Origin: Psilocybe azurescens
Taxonomy: Eukaryota > Basidiomycota > Agaricomycetes > Agaricales > Agrocybaceae
Direction of reading: 5' to 3'
DNA: 25,399 nt
Assembly: GCA_023853785.1 (NCBI GenBank)
Contig: JAJIRX010000763.1
Span: 1 to 25,399 of the forward strand
The translations under genes were made by a program, and so were the position numbers. Under the pieces are notes generated by a model that saw only the letters and a program-made list of their open reading frames with translations, was not told the origin of the DNA and searched no databases. How positions within the stretch are numbered: position 1 is the first letter of the stretch; each line of letters begins with the position of its first letter. Shown one piece after another: positions 8,759-20,200 of this stretch.

Positions 8759-11700
8759 ATGATCATCTTATCGATTTTGCTCTACTACGCGTCTCAATCT
8801 ACCATCCATGCTAGCCCCATTGCTTCTGTTTCTCTTCCCATTCCAATTGACGTTCGAGACTTGCCATCCGCATTGATTACTGATGATGCGCCCTGCAGTT
8901 GCACACAACTTCGTTCGACCTGGGACATTCTATGGAGCTGTTTGGCAACAATCTTTGCCTGTACATGGGTTTCCGTCCATCCAAACTCGCCAGGTCCACA
9001 GGACGGAAGGATGCGTATCATTCTAACTCGTGTGGAGCTCACGATATGGGCTATGTTGACTCCGGAAATGATTATCTGCTGGGCGTTCAGGCAGTGGCTA
9101 GGTGCACGTCAATTGGCAGCAGAATATAAAGGTGTGTCCTAGTGCTCTCAGTAAAGGTTTAAATAAATAAAAATTGTGGGATATGTGCTCTTGCAGAATT
9201 CGGATGGTCGAACGTTCATGGACATTTCCTGCAAATGGGTGGATTTATGTTAGTGGATGGAGATGTGGACAGAGAAATTCTAGACCCCGACGCGTTCCAC
9301 AATTTACTTCGAGAAGGAAAAATACGACTCCCGCGGGTGTCTGAAGACGAGATTAACGCACTCAGTAAAGGCGATGGCTTGTCGAAGTTGATTGTCATTG
9401 GCCAAAGGTCGTGGTTCATTGCTCAATGCATCTCAGGTACTGTACAAGGGCTGGTGATCACTGAGCTGGAGCTCGTCACCGTCGCGATTCAGCGTTCCTT
9501 AACGCGTTAATGTACTTCTTATGGTGGAACAAGCCTTTGGATTCAAGCTTCATAGTCCGGGTGCCCATTTGCAGCGATATAGTCCCCATTACTCTTTCAC
9601 CTTTGTATGAACCCCCGTCATTCACCTTACAATGTGAGATTTACAACGTTGTTTTACTTTATTTTCTTAACACTCACACCTTTTAGCATCGGTCCATCCC
9701 CAAAACCACACCCCTTGGAGATCAGATACATCGGTTGATATGCATGAAGCGGAGCCCTCACTGGATGGCTTAAATTTGCACTCTATATCGCAAGACAAGA
9801 GTTCCAATGGTGAGCCCTGTCCCATAGTTCTTGCGTGATACCGTACCGACACTGACTCCATGCAGCTTTGCAGCACAGCACGGAGCCATGTCAGAGAGTG
9901 GACTCCCATAACTCGGTAAACGTCCATCATTCAGACACTGAACATTCTAGTAGGGTGCCTTGTGAGCTTCTTTCCATTGAGCCGCCAACCGGAATATCCA
10001 GTAGTCCAAATCACGCACCTTCGACTCATGGTATGGTATATAGTTTTCTGGTCCCCCGTAATGTTTATAACATATGAGACATTTCAGCTTCAGTGATTCA
10101 TCAAAACCATGTCTCAAAGAAATCAGATGCATCGGCTGATAATGGTACAGCCGATTTTTCACTGGATGACTTAGATCCTCACTCTACACCGCAAGACAGG
10201 AGCTCCAATAGTAAGGTATTTCCATAAATTTAACAATTCGCGCATCGACTCTGACCCTATTTAGTTTCAGAGGACAGCGTTACCGAGCAATTTGAGAGAG
10301 AGGACTCGCATCAATCGGTAGACAATCGCTTCCTAAACTGGACGCCTCCAGTATGATAGGCTACGAACCGTCTATCGATCTGGGACACAGAAGATGTACC
10401 TCTCCCGGTATGTAGTAGTTTTCAAGTGTCGAGCTACTAGGCATTTATAGTATTCTACTTTTACAGCAGCTGTTGGGGATCGACCTGCGGTACACATTCT
10501 CAAAAGCCGCACTATCTTCAGATCTTTATGTACTTCGTGGTATCTTCTATATGATATCGTCAGGCGCATCTTACCACGGATACGTTACATGCAACATGGC
10601 TATTCCGGATCACGTGATCATTCAAAGGGCGTCCACACATTCTATGCCTTCAGCGCCAATTCACCATAAAACAGCAACAAGTATGTTTCGAGTAGTGGCG
10701 ATAGCATGCATTGGGGCAGTATTTGGGGCTATTCATTGTGCTGGATGGAATTTCATATTTCCATCACGCGCAGAGATGCTCATTTGGCGTATCAGCAGTG
10801 CCTTCATTTTTGCCTACCCTTCCATCGTTGGCCTTATCGTTGTCATACACCAATTTTGATTGGATATGAGATTTATCTATAAGCTTAGAGCGTCTGTCTT
10901 GACTCCCCATTGCATGCAGAAGCCAGGGTTATTATTTCGCATTTTTATCTGAAGCACATCCCTCAATATTCAACGTCAAGGCCCATTCACAGTCCACTTC
11001 AAGCTCCATTCCAACTTTCAATCTCCACTTCAACCATTTGATCAGTTACATTCCCTATCAATGATTCAATCGTCTATCTATTTCGAACCTCAAGGCTATG
11101 CACAGATTATTCTTGGACATCATTCCTATCCATTCTAGTACGCACAGCACTGCACAGCATCATATATCACCATCGTCATCAGCATTTGATCATCTACAAC
11201 TATTTGGTCCTTAACTGGATTCCACATATGCAGCAAATCTTTGTCTCACTCAGCAGTCTTGGTAATGGATGACTGAGCTGTGCCATGAATAGACTGGTTC
11301 TATTCATTAGCATGGTACTTGTTCACTATTTTGGTTCCTTTTCTATTGACTGACACTTTCATATGATTGATCCTTCCTTCCTTTTGTCATTCTTGCTTAT
11401 TGTACTTATTCAGCTTCGCTTCTTTCTTACTCATCTCACTTCGCTTTTCATAATCTTGCTTATACTTCTTACTCATCCTATGTTACTTACTTACTCATCC
11501 TTCTATTTTTCACTCCTAAACTCCGTCAGCTTTCAATCTATTGTATGTAGTTGACAGATGGGACTACTGGGTGTTGTTCTACAGAATGATTGGTATAGTT
11601 TGGACGCTTGATCTCTTTTAAATATTTTTCTATGTTCTCTGGTATATAAACCATGTATTAGTATCGCTTGGAATGCAAGGAAGTTACAAGCCCCAACTTT

Positions 11701-12866
11701 CTTCACAGCAAAGATTTCAAGTTATCAAGTACTCAGTCCAGCACTCCAAGCACGCATTCAATCAATCTCTATCAATATTCAGCACGAAATTCAACAATCA
11801 CTCCAGTTATTCAAGATGTTCATCAGAGGCTAGACCAGCCTATCCAACCACTCTCGCTCTCTCATCACAGAGAGTTTTTTTGTCCAGTTCATTTCGATCC
11901 TACCATCCTCCAGACCCTTCATTCTTCCTCTACATCAAGATCCTCAACTCCCCATCGCTTCAGTTGCTCCAGAATATTTTATTCAGCAATTTTGGTCTTG
12001 TTGTCATCTTCATCCATCGCCTCCAGACACCCTTTATCCGGCTTCTCTCACGTTTCTTTGATTTTTTTTGGCTGAGGAATATTGCTTAGGTCATCACCTT
12101 CGATCGCCCTAGTCATCCCTCATTCACCTCACCGCTCTGTTTGATTTTTGGTTCAAGAACATCGCACAATCCTTCATCATCTATCACTCCAGGCCGCTCA
12201 AGTCATTATTCTATCAGCAGACTTTACTTCTAGCTTTGCAGACACTGCAGACTTGCTTGAAGCGCACTAGGATCAAGACTACATTCTCACTCCTGCCCCC
12301 ATATCAATCCCTACAATTTATCTAGTCATTTGGCCCTCCACAGTCATCACACCTCATTCACACCGTTCTACCCCAATCAAGTCGGGTTGCTTCCTCCCAG
12401 TAAATACTCAAGGGCATTTTATATCCCCTCATCCATTCCTCCTCCTTCATACATCCCTGCCCTCCTCAGACCACATACATCTACACAACCTAGTGGCAAA
12501 GCCAGCCCTCACTTTAACTCAACAGGGAGAGAGTCGTCTTATCTAGTCTAGACCATTCCTCTCTGGTTTGTGTTTTGGTTTTCGATTTATATATCAAATC
12601 ACACACTACGTAGTTCATCGTGCTCATATTAACTGGGTGCATTAAGGCATTTTTGGGTCTCCAGGTCATCCTGTTCAAAAGAACAAAGGGGAAAGTATGA
12701 CGAATGCCATTGTTCGCTACGTCGTGACCTAATTTATGGAAATGTCTTCCATTTTACTTGTTAGCAAGGATAATGCTGTTGATAGAAGCCTTTATAGCGC
12801 TTAGAGATCTTCCCCAGGGCGCTTTCGTGCAGGTCCAATGGACACGTTTTCTTGCCTCACATTTAA
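8759..12866 (+). pseudogene. Multi-pass membrane protein, tandem copy B (interrupted by an insertion)
   Basis: This is the same family as copies A and C. Exon 1 (8759-9131) is intact: signal-like N-terminus, STWDILWSCLATIFACTW, VSVHPN and MLTPEMIICWAFRQW. Intron 1 is 9132-9196. Exon 2 begins at 9197 and reads HGHFLQMGGFML, DPDAFHNLLREGKI, RVSEDEINALSKGDG and ITELELVTVA. There a 2-nt insertion near 9490 (GCGATTCAGCG where A and C have GCATTCGCG) breaks the frame. The linker exon pairs are at about 9687-10415. The C-terminal part resumes with AIHCAGWNF and LIWRISSAF, then is split at 10840 by a 1.78-kb insertion. The homologous tail continues at 12617 (GCTCATATTAACTGGG) to the stop at 12864-12866. 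The insertion alone would destroy the protein. Confidence 0.75.
10841..12616. mobile_element. Solo-LTR-like insertion with ATCGT duplication
   Basis: ATCGT occurs at 10836-10840 and at 12617-12621. Unit C has one uninterrupted CTTATCGTGCTCATATT at this place, so about 1,776 bp was inserted with a perfect 5-bp target duplication. The insert starts TGTCATAC and ends TAGTTC; allowing a 4-bp duplication it ends in CA, giving TG...CA termini. A TATATAAA-type motif lies near 11641-11648. I see no protein domain, primer-binding site or internal LTR pair. A solo LTR, or a non-autonomous retroelement, is the best reading. The short open frames at 11363-11554 and 11668-12089 are in low-complexity pyrimidine-rich DNA and are not called as genes. 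Confidence 0.55.
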
Positions 12867-13116
12867 CGACTAATAATAACATTGTTTTTCATTCATCTTT
12901 ATGTTATCGGAAATGTATTCTAGCACTATTTTTCCGCGAATTGTAAGCAAGCCTAGCTTACTTTAATCAATAATCTAGCAGCAGTTTTTGAAACCACGTA
13001 CAGTACCTGATGCCTCCCTCTCTCTGGGATGCCCCATTTGGACTTAACGCACACGGCGTACTAAATATCTCACCTGTGCCCATAAAATTTACCAAACCAA
13101 ACCGAGGCGCTCTCAG
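12867..13116. other. Intergenic region after membrane copy B
   Basis: This is the shared convergent 3' region, homologous to 6653-6982 and 16935-17264. Nothing coding is seen. Confidence 0.5.
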
Positions 13117-14004
13117 TTAAAATAAGAATTTATATTGCCCAACTAGATAGATCTTCGTTAGGACCCCTGTCAACACGAGACTAGGTCGACTAGGACCCTC
13201 AATGTCTCTTTTATGCTTCTTATCATTCGCCGGTGCAAACCGAATAGCACCAAGAACCTGCTGAAGCTCCCTATGGCCATCAGCAAATCTGGGAAATTCT
13301 GATTTAGCATTATTGTTTGGACCTAGCAAGAAATAGCAATATATAGCAATTCAAATGTTTATGAGATTGTTACAATATTATGACCTCATAATATATTTGC
13401 TTGTATTGTCTTATAATAGCTTAACAATTTTAATCTCTGAGGTTTATAATATTACAATGATCTTGTATTGCAATATATTGCTATTTCTTGCTAGGTCCAA
13501 ACAATAATGCTAAATCAGAATTTCCCAGATTTGCTGATGATCTTCATCATCTTCACCCCCATTCTCTACCACCTTTTTCTTCTCTTTGTTTTTCTTCTCC
13601 GGCGAAACAGCCAAAGGGACCTCGGGTACATGAGCAGCAGCAGCAACATTAGAGCCCAACGCCCCTTTCTTGATCCTCTTCCCAAGCTTCTCATTAAACA
13701 GCGCGTCGATCTCATTCTCGGGACGCGATTTAAGTTTTCGGCTCTGAGTCGGCATGTCTTTCACGACAGCAGCCGGTTTTTGTGTTTGTGGGGCAGCGAC
13801 CCCAGGCGGTGCTGCGTTTTGCTTTTCCTGCCGCTTTTCCTGCCGCTTTTCCTGCTGCTCCTGCGCTTTCTTCCTTTCTAACTGGAGGTTCCTGCAATCT
13901 TCCGGCCGGTGCTCAACCAGATGAAGATGCAAATTCCTCGCGAAGAACTTGCCACAGAACGATGCGGCGAGCGCTTGTTCTTGGGATATCAACGATTTAG
14001 CGAT
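13117..14004 (-). pseudogene. NOP9 3'-exon fragment in tandem unit B, split by a MITE
   Basis: On the - strand, 14004 down to 13539 matches the NOP9 last exon ([55 protein letters not shown]). The C-terminal remainder ([20 protein letters not shown]) lies at 13278-13117, beyond the 260-bp MITE. A 186-codon frame (14070-13510) is open from an ATG in the unit promoter region through the fragment into the MITE end. It shares its N-terminal residues MYTFCRSPQTRDR with the equivalent frame in unit A. No Pumilio repeats are present, so it cannot be a working NOP9. Confidence 0.8.
13279..13538. mobile_element. 260-bp foldback MITE
   Basis: The left terminus ATCAGCAAATCTGGGAAATT is the exact reverse complement of the right terminus ending at 13538. 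The perfect inverted repeat extends about 65 bp per arm, and weaker pairing continues almost to the centre (for example ACCTCA and TGAGGT arms). The whole element can fold into one long hairpin. It has no coding capacity and is very AT-rich inside. It splits the NOP9 fragment of unit B at CTCCCTAT/CTTCATC. I cannot define a clean target duplication; at most AT. Confidence 0.85.
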
Positions 14005-14573
14005 AATTTGCTTACTCTTTCTTGAACCACCACGGTCGCGAGTCTGCGGCGAGCGACAAAATGTGTACAATCGAGCTTTGGTTCTCCACAGATCATTTTC
14101 CTTATTTTATTATGTCTCCTTTACCATATGTGACTCCCGACTGACTTAGTAGCAGGGTTTCAATCGTTCAGAAATGACTTCAGACTACATTCCTGATTAT
14201 CGTGAACCAATTGGTGGGCCAACTCCGAGATTCTAACTGTTACGCTGACACGACTCTCTTCCTTCCAGAAATCAATCACAAACGCTCGGAGCACAAGTCA
14301 GGATTGTCAAAGTATTTCTGACCTTACACGGCCTTGCAGAGCCAGTAGCCTTTCCACCTGCTCGCATGTCACAGCACTGGATACAGCCTTTCGACTATTT
14401 GTGGAACAACGTGATACCATTTTTAAAATTAATCACACGGCCAAAGGATAGCTTTGGCAGATCCTATTATGCATATCTGAGGACGAGTTCGAGCCAAGAA
14501 CAACCACCGCCTCTTTACAAGCTCTCATATAAAGCTTGTATCAGCATGGTGCAGATGTTATCCGGACGCAAAC
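14005..14573 (+). promoter_or_regulatory. Upstream region of membrane gene copy C
   Basis: This is homologous to 3776-4327. It contains the leader ATG near 14175, followed by an intron-like segment (GTGGGCC...TTCCTTCCAG). An 87-codon frame at 14366-14629 overlaps the real start in another frame and is not conserved as protein in A and B. I therefore treat this region as non-coding leader or promoter. Confidence 0.4.
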
Positions 14574-16934
14574 ATGATCATCTTCTCGATTTTGCTCTAC
14601 TACGCGTCTCAATCTACCATCCATGCTAGCCCCATTGCTTCTATTTCCCTTCCCATTCCAATCGACGTTCGAGACTTTCCATCCGCATCGATTACCGATG
14701 ACGCGCCCTGCAGTTGCACACAACTTCGTTCGACATGGGACATTCTATGGAGCTGTTTGGCGACAATCGTTGCCTGTACATGGGTTTCCGTCCATCCAAA
14801 CTCGCCACGACCACAGGACGGAAGGATGCGTATCATTCTAACTCGTGTAGAGCTCATGATATGGACTATGTTGACTCCGGAAATGATTATCTGTTGGGCG
14901 TTCAGGCAGTGGGTAGGTGCACGTCATTTGGCGGCAAAACTCAAAAGTGTGTTCTAGTCCACTCAGGAAAGGTTTAAATAATAAAAAATTGTGGGATATG
15001 TGCTCTGGCAGAATTCGGATGGTCGAACGTTCATGGACATTTCCTGCAAATGGGGGGATTCATGTTAGTGGATGGAGATGAAGACATCGGAGTTATAGAC
15101 CCTCCCAGTTCTACTATTTACTTCGTGAAGGAAAAATACGAATCCCGCGCGTGTCTGAAGACGAGATTAACGCACTCAGCAAAGGTGATGCGTTCTCGAA
15201 GTTGATTGTGGTTGGCCAAACGTCGTGGTTCATTGCTCAATGCATCTCACGTGCCGTACAAGGACTGGTGATCACTGAGCTGGAGCTCGTCACCGTCGCA
15301 TTCGCGTTCCTTAACGCGTTAATGTACTTCTTATGGTGGAACAAGCCTTTGGATTCAAGCTTCATAGTCCGGGTGCCCATTTGCAGCGATCTGGTCCGCA
15401 TTGCTCTTTCACCTTTGTATGATGATGATGATGATGACTTCACCATAATCTCCTCCACTCCCTGCCATTCACCATACAATGTGAGATTTACAACGTTGTT
15501 TTACTTTATTTTCTTAATACTCACATATTTTATCATCGGTCCATCTCCAAAACTACACCCCTCGGAGATCAGATACATCGGTTGATATGCATGAAGCGGA
15601 GCCCTCACTGGATGGCTTAAATTTGCACTCTATATCGCAAGACAAGAGTTCCAATGGTGAGCCCTGTCCCATAGTTCTTGCGTATTACCGTACCGACACT
15701 GACTCCATGCAGCTTTGCAGGACAGCACCGAGCAATGTCAGAGAGTAGACTCCGATAACTCGGTAGACGTCCATCATTCAGACACTGAACATTCTAGTAG
15801 GGTGCCTTGTGAGCTTCTTTCCATTGAGCCGCCAACCGGAATATCCAGTAGTCCAAATCACGCACCTTCGACTCATGGTATGGTATATAGTTTTCTGGTC
15901 CCCGTAATGTTTATAACATCCCAGATATTTCAGCTTCAGTGGTTCATCAAAACCATTTCTCACAGAAATCAGATGCATCGGCTGATAAGAGTACAGCCGA
16001 TTTTTCACTGGATGACTTAGATCCGCACTCTACACCGCAAGACAGGAGTTCCAATAGTAAGGTGTTTCCATAAATTTGACAATTCGCTCATCGACTCTGA
16101 CCTCATTTAGTTTTAGAGGACAGCCCTACCGAGCAAATTGAGAGAGAGGACTCGCATCACTCGATAGACAATCACGATTCCGAAACAGGATGCCCCAGTA
16201 TGATAGGCTACGAACCGTCTATCGATCTGGGACACGGAAGATGCAGTAGTCCAAATGATGCGTCTCCCGGTATGTTAAATAGTTTTCAAGTGTCGAGCTA
16301 CCAGGCATTTTATAGTATTCTACTTTTACAGCAGCTGTTGGGAATCAACCTGGGGTACACATTCGAAAAGTCGCACTACCTTCAAATTCTCTCATTTATG
16401 TAATCTGTGGTATCTTCCATATGGTATCGGTAGGCGCATCATACAACGGATAGCTCACATGCATCATGGCGGCGTCCACACGTTCTACGCCTTCCCGTCG
16501 TCGTTACAGGATACAAGAATAAGTCCCAAACTGATTCGAATCGTGGCGATAGCATGCATTGGGGCAGTATTTGGGGCTATTCATTGTGCTGGATGGAATT
16601 TCATATTTCCATCACGCGCAGAGATGCTCATTTGGCGTATCAGCAGTGCTTTCATTTTCGCCTACCCTGTCATCGTTGGCCTTATCGTGCTCATATTAAT
16701 CGGGTGCTATAAGGCGTTTTGCAGGTCGTCCGCGTCAGGTTCTATTCAAAACAACAAAGGGGTAAGTGTGACGCTTGCCATAGTTCACTACGTCATACCT
16801 AGTTTATGGAAATTTCTTCCAATTTACTTGTTAGCAAGGATAATGCTGTTGATAGAAGCCTTTATAGCGCTTAGAGATCTTCCCAGGGCGCTTTCGTGCA
16901 GGTCCAATGGACACGTTTCTTGCCTCACATTTAA
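14574..16934 (+). pseudogene. Multi-pass membrane protein, tandem copy C (least damaged, but frame-broken)
   Basis: The exon structure is clearest here: 14574-14946, 15012-15480, 15534-15656, 15713-15877, 15934-16056, 16111-16269 and 16332-16934, with introns of 53-65 nt. The family blocks are complete: signal-like N-terminus, STWDILWSCLATIVACTW, IICWAFRQW, SWFIAQCISRAVQGL, FLWWNKPLD, the Ser/Asp linker, IACIGAVFGAIHCAGW, LIWRISSAFIFAYPVIVGL and YLLARIMLLIEAF. I estimate seven or eight transmembrane helices. Lesions: a 1-nt deletion near 15105 relative to copy B; the acceptor of intron 2 changed from TTTTAG to TTTTAT at 15533; a (GAT)n tract near 15419-15437 that leaves exon 2 in the wrong phase; and loss of one C near 16883 (CTTCCCAGGG against CTTCCCCAGGG). 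The single-base indels could be sequencing errors; the lost acceptor is harder to dismiss. Function is unknown. Confidence 0.6.
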
Positions 16935-17264
16935 CGACCAATAATAACATTGTTTTTTTATTCACCATTATGTTGTCGGAAAATGGATTCTAGCCCTACT
17001 TTTACGCAATTGTAAGCAAGCCTAGCTTTACTCGCTAATCTAGTAACAGTCTTTGAAAGCAAGCATAGTACCTGATCCCTCCCTCTCCCTGAGATGCATC
17101 ATTGGACTTAACGCGCACGGCGCACTAAATATTTCACCTGTGCCTATAAAATAAATACCTTACCAAACCAAGGCGCTCTCAGTTAAAATAAGAATTTATA
17201 TTGCCCAACTAGATAGACATTCGTTAGGACCCCCATCAACACGAGACTAGGTCGACTAGGACCC
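16935..17264. other. Convergent 3' region between membrane copy C and NOP9
   Basis: About 330 bp of non-coding DNA lies between two converging genes. It is the parent or sister of the equivalent regions after copies A and B. AATAAAT at about 17150 could be a polyadenylation-type signal for the + strand. No other element is seen. Confidence 0.5.
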
Positions 17265-20200
17265 TCAATGCCTTTTTTTTATGCTTCTTATCATTCGCCG
17301 GCGCAAACCGAATAGCACCAAGAACCTGCTGAAGCTCCCTATCTTCATCTTCTTCACCCTCCTTCTCTGCCACCTGTTTCTTCTCTTTTTCTTCTTCTTT
17401 GGCGAAACAGCCGAAGGGACCTCGGGTACTTGAGCAGCAGCAGCAACATTAGAGGCTAACGCCCCTTTCTTGATCCTCTTCCCAAGCTTCTCATTAAACA
17501 GCGCGTCGATCTCGTTCTCCGGGCGCGATTTGCGTTTTCGGCTCTCAGTAGGCATGCCTTCGACGACAACAGCCGGTTTTTGTTTTTGTGGCGCAGCGAC
17601 CTCAGGCGATGCTGCGTTTTGCTTTTCCTGCTGCTTTTCCTGTAGCTCCTGCGCTTTCTTCCTTTCTGACTGGAGATTTCTCCAATCTTCCGGCCGCCGC
17701 TGCAGCAGATAAAGATTCAAATTCCGCGCGAAGAATTTGCCATAGAACGATGCGGCGAGCGCTTGTTCTTGCGATACCAGCGATTTAGCGATCTTTTCCT
17801 ATGCACACACAAAAAACCCTCAGTTAGAGATCCGCAGTCATGGTGGTGAGAGAAGTGAGGTGGGCGGACAGACCTTGAGATACGTGTCGGCGAACGACCA
17901 GCACCGGTCCCCCACGCGACTACCTAGCTTGTCGTCCACGAGTACATGATAATGGCTAATGAAATCCATGACGAACTGCCTTTTCATCTTCGGCGCGACG
18001 GTGGGCGATTCGAGCAGGCCGTCGAACACCCGCGAGCCTGAGGAGTTGTGCGCGATGTGTATGCGCTCTGAGAGTGACAATGAGAAGATCCTATTCTCAG
18101 AAAATTAGGTTAGATTAGATTAGATAAATAAATAAGGCAGTAAAAGAGAGGGAGACAAGGGTGATTGGATCGGATCGGATTGGGTTTAGAAGAAAGAAGC
18201 CACTGACCCGTCGATCACGAATTGGTTATACGCTTCTGGCAGGCGGAGCATCGACTGCATCAGCACGCTTCCCTGGATTTTTGGGCTCCAGCGGGTCCTG
18301 CACAGCACGCGACTTGTGGTGGTGCGAATGCGAATGCGAATGCGAAGCGCTTTCGTCGGTTTTCGTTTTTCTGCGAGTGCAGTGTGATAGTCCTATTATG
18401 CTGGCGTCAGTAATACGACCTGAGGAAGGGATTGAGGAACGAAGAAGGAAGGAGGAGGAATATCGTACGGGTAGAGGAAGAAGTGTCAGAACGCATGGCA
18501 CGAGCAGGGCTTTTTCTTCTGGAGTGGTGATGTTGAATGCGGAGTATACGACCTGTGGATTGTCAGCGTCGAAGACGAGGAGGTTAAATGTGAACATACT
18601 TCTGATAGTGGTCGACTTGATGAACCGAGAACTGCGACTCTGTCGATGAGTGCGCGCAATACACCAGTCCTAGACGTCCCTTGACAACAGAAACCGTCAA
18701 TAACAGCATATAAAGGACGCCAGGCCGTATAAAAGAAAAACCAACGGATTAATTTATTCCACGTATTATCCAGCTCCTCATATACCTCCGCCACCTGGCT
18801 TCCCGAAACTCTCTCCAGTGCCTTTGCCATCACGAAGTTCGCAACGGGATGCGCCGCCAATCGCGCGAGTTTGCCTTTAAAATAGGTCTTCCATAGTGCG
18901 TTGAACGCTTCGTCCGGACACCGCGACACGATCGTTTCGAGCAGATGTGATGAATTGGGATCGCGGAGGAGAGTACCCAGATAGTCAGACTCTTCTATGT
19001 CCGAAGAGAGATTGTTTTCTATGGTTGTCAAATCATATCACGGTCAGTTCCAAGTTCCAACTGAATAAGAAAGGACGTGTAGAAGAAGATATAACATACT
19101 GCACGCTGTGATAACGCCAACCATCACCCTGTCCATCAGAGAGCCAGGTTCGTTGGCCATGTCCTGATCAGCTTCCACTTCCAACAACATCTATGCAGAA
19201 GGATGATCAACACAACATGTCAGTTGTGCTGTGCAGGTGAATAGTAAACCCCGAAACCCCGCACCTGTAAGCCAGGGCACGCGACTTTGCTGGCCGCCAT
19301 AGCACGCGTTTCATTGTCATCCAGATGCTCTCTGACAGCCTCGACGAAGCGCCGTGCCATCTGTCGGAACTCGGCGGGCGCGGCCCTCATGGTCTCCTTC
19401 CTTTTCCTTTTCCTTTGGCATCAGAGAAGGAGGAGAATACGGATTTCATTTGTCCCTGCTTTGCTTTCCACGCCGCGCTTTTCTTCGACCGCACGGCTGA
19501 TTGTGAGCTTTCCTCGGATCCGGACAGGTTTGGTGAGAGAAGGAGGAGAAGACTGCGGATAACGTGGGACGCGAAGGGGTCCATTATGAGGGAGTGGAAA
19601 GTTGGTAAGAGTTCCTGATGCGAGTGGGGTAATTAGCTTCAGCGATCCATGGTAGCATATAGCAGTGCGTGTACCTCGCAGATGTCCAAAATAAGCTGTT
19701 TTAAAGTACGGAGCTCGCCTTCTTCTTGCGATTCTGGTACCGTGGGCATAATTCCTTTGCTCTGTTCAATGGTTTCAGCCACAGAATCTACAAAAAAGTA
19801 AAGTACGCACCTCTCTGGCGATAGTCTCCCCTCGCTACTGTGAAAAGCGTTTGGCAAACGTGTGATGCAAATCTATGCCTCAACAGAACTTCGTATCTGT
19901 TGCCAAAGAGTATCCATAGTCAAAATCAAAATGTCAGGGGGGATGTTAGAGCGGTTGACAACTTACGAACCAGCCAAAGTGTCGAAGAAGACCCTGCGAA
20001 CGAAGTCATCCATGGAATAGGACATTCTCTCCAATATCACAGAGCAGTCTGGGTCGGTCGCTAGCTGCTTTTCCTTCCCGCGCATCTCTGACAATGCAGC
20101 AATAAAAAACAGTCTCCTTTCTGCATAAAAAGACGATGCGTTCAATGACATCTCGGGGAAGAAAGTACCACATACGTTCATTGGGGTCTACATCGCCATC

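Larger units (their letters stand above)
8124..14004 (+). repeat. Tandem unit B (membrane gene plus NOP9 3' fragment)
   Basis: This is the second unit, 5.88 kb long. Removing the 1.78-kb insertion at 10841-12616 and the 260-bp MITE at 13279-13538 leaves about 3.84 kb, matching units A and C. The junction with the preceding NOP9 fragment is at about 8123/8124, where NOP9-derived sequence (TTTAGCGAT) gives way to unit-specific promoter sequence. Confidence 0.85.
14005..17798 (+). repeat. Tandem unit C (membrane gene plus genuine NOP9 last exon)
   Basis: This third unit is about 3.79 kb and uninterrupted. Its 3' portion is not a fragment but the real last exon of the complete NOP9 gene. It therefore marks the source of the NOP9 tails in units A and B and fixes the duplication breakpoint at, or a few bases inside, the start of that exon. 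Confidence 0.8.

Noticed and set aside
11668..12089. Two overlapping frames of 135 and 138 codons
   Set aside because: They lie in pyrimidine-rich low-complexity DNA inside the solo-LTR-like insertion and have no recognisable motif.
14366..14629. 87-codon frame upstream of membrane copy C
   Set aside because: It overlaps the real start in another frame and is not preserved as protein in copies A and B despite high DNA similarity.
18106..18185. TTAGA and GGATC short repeats resembling telomeric DNA
   Set aside because: They are a few units inside a NOP9 intron, not a telomeric repeat array.
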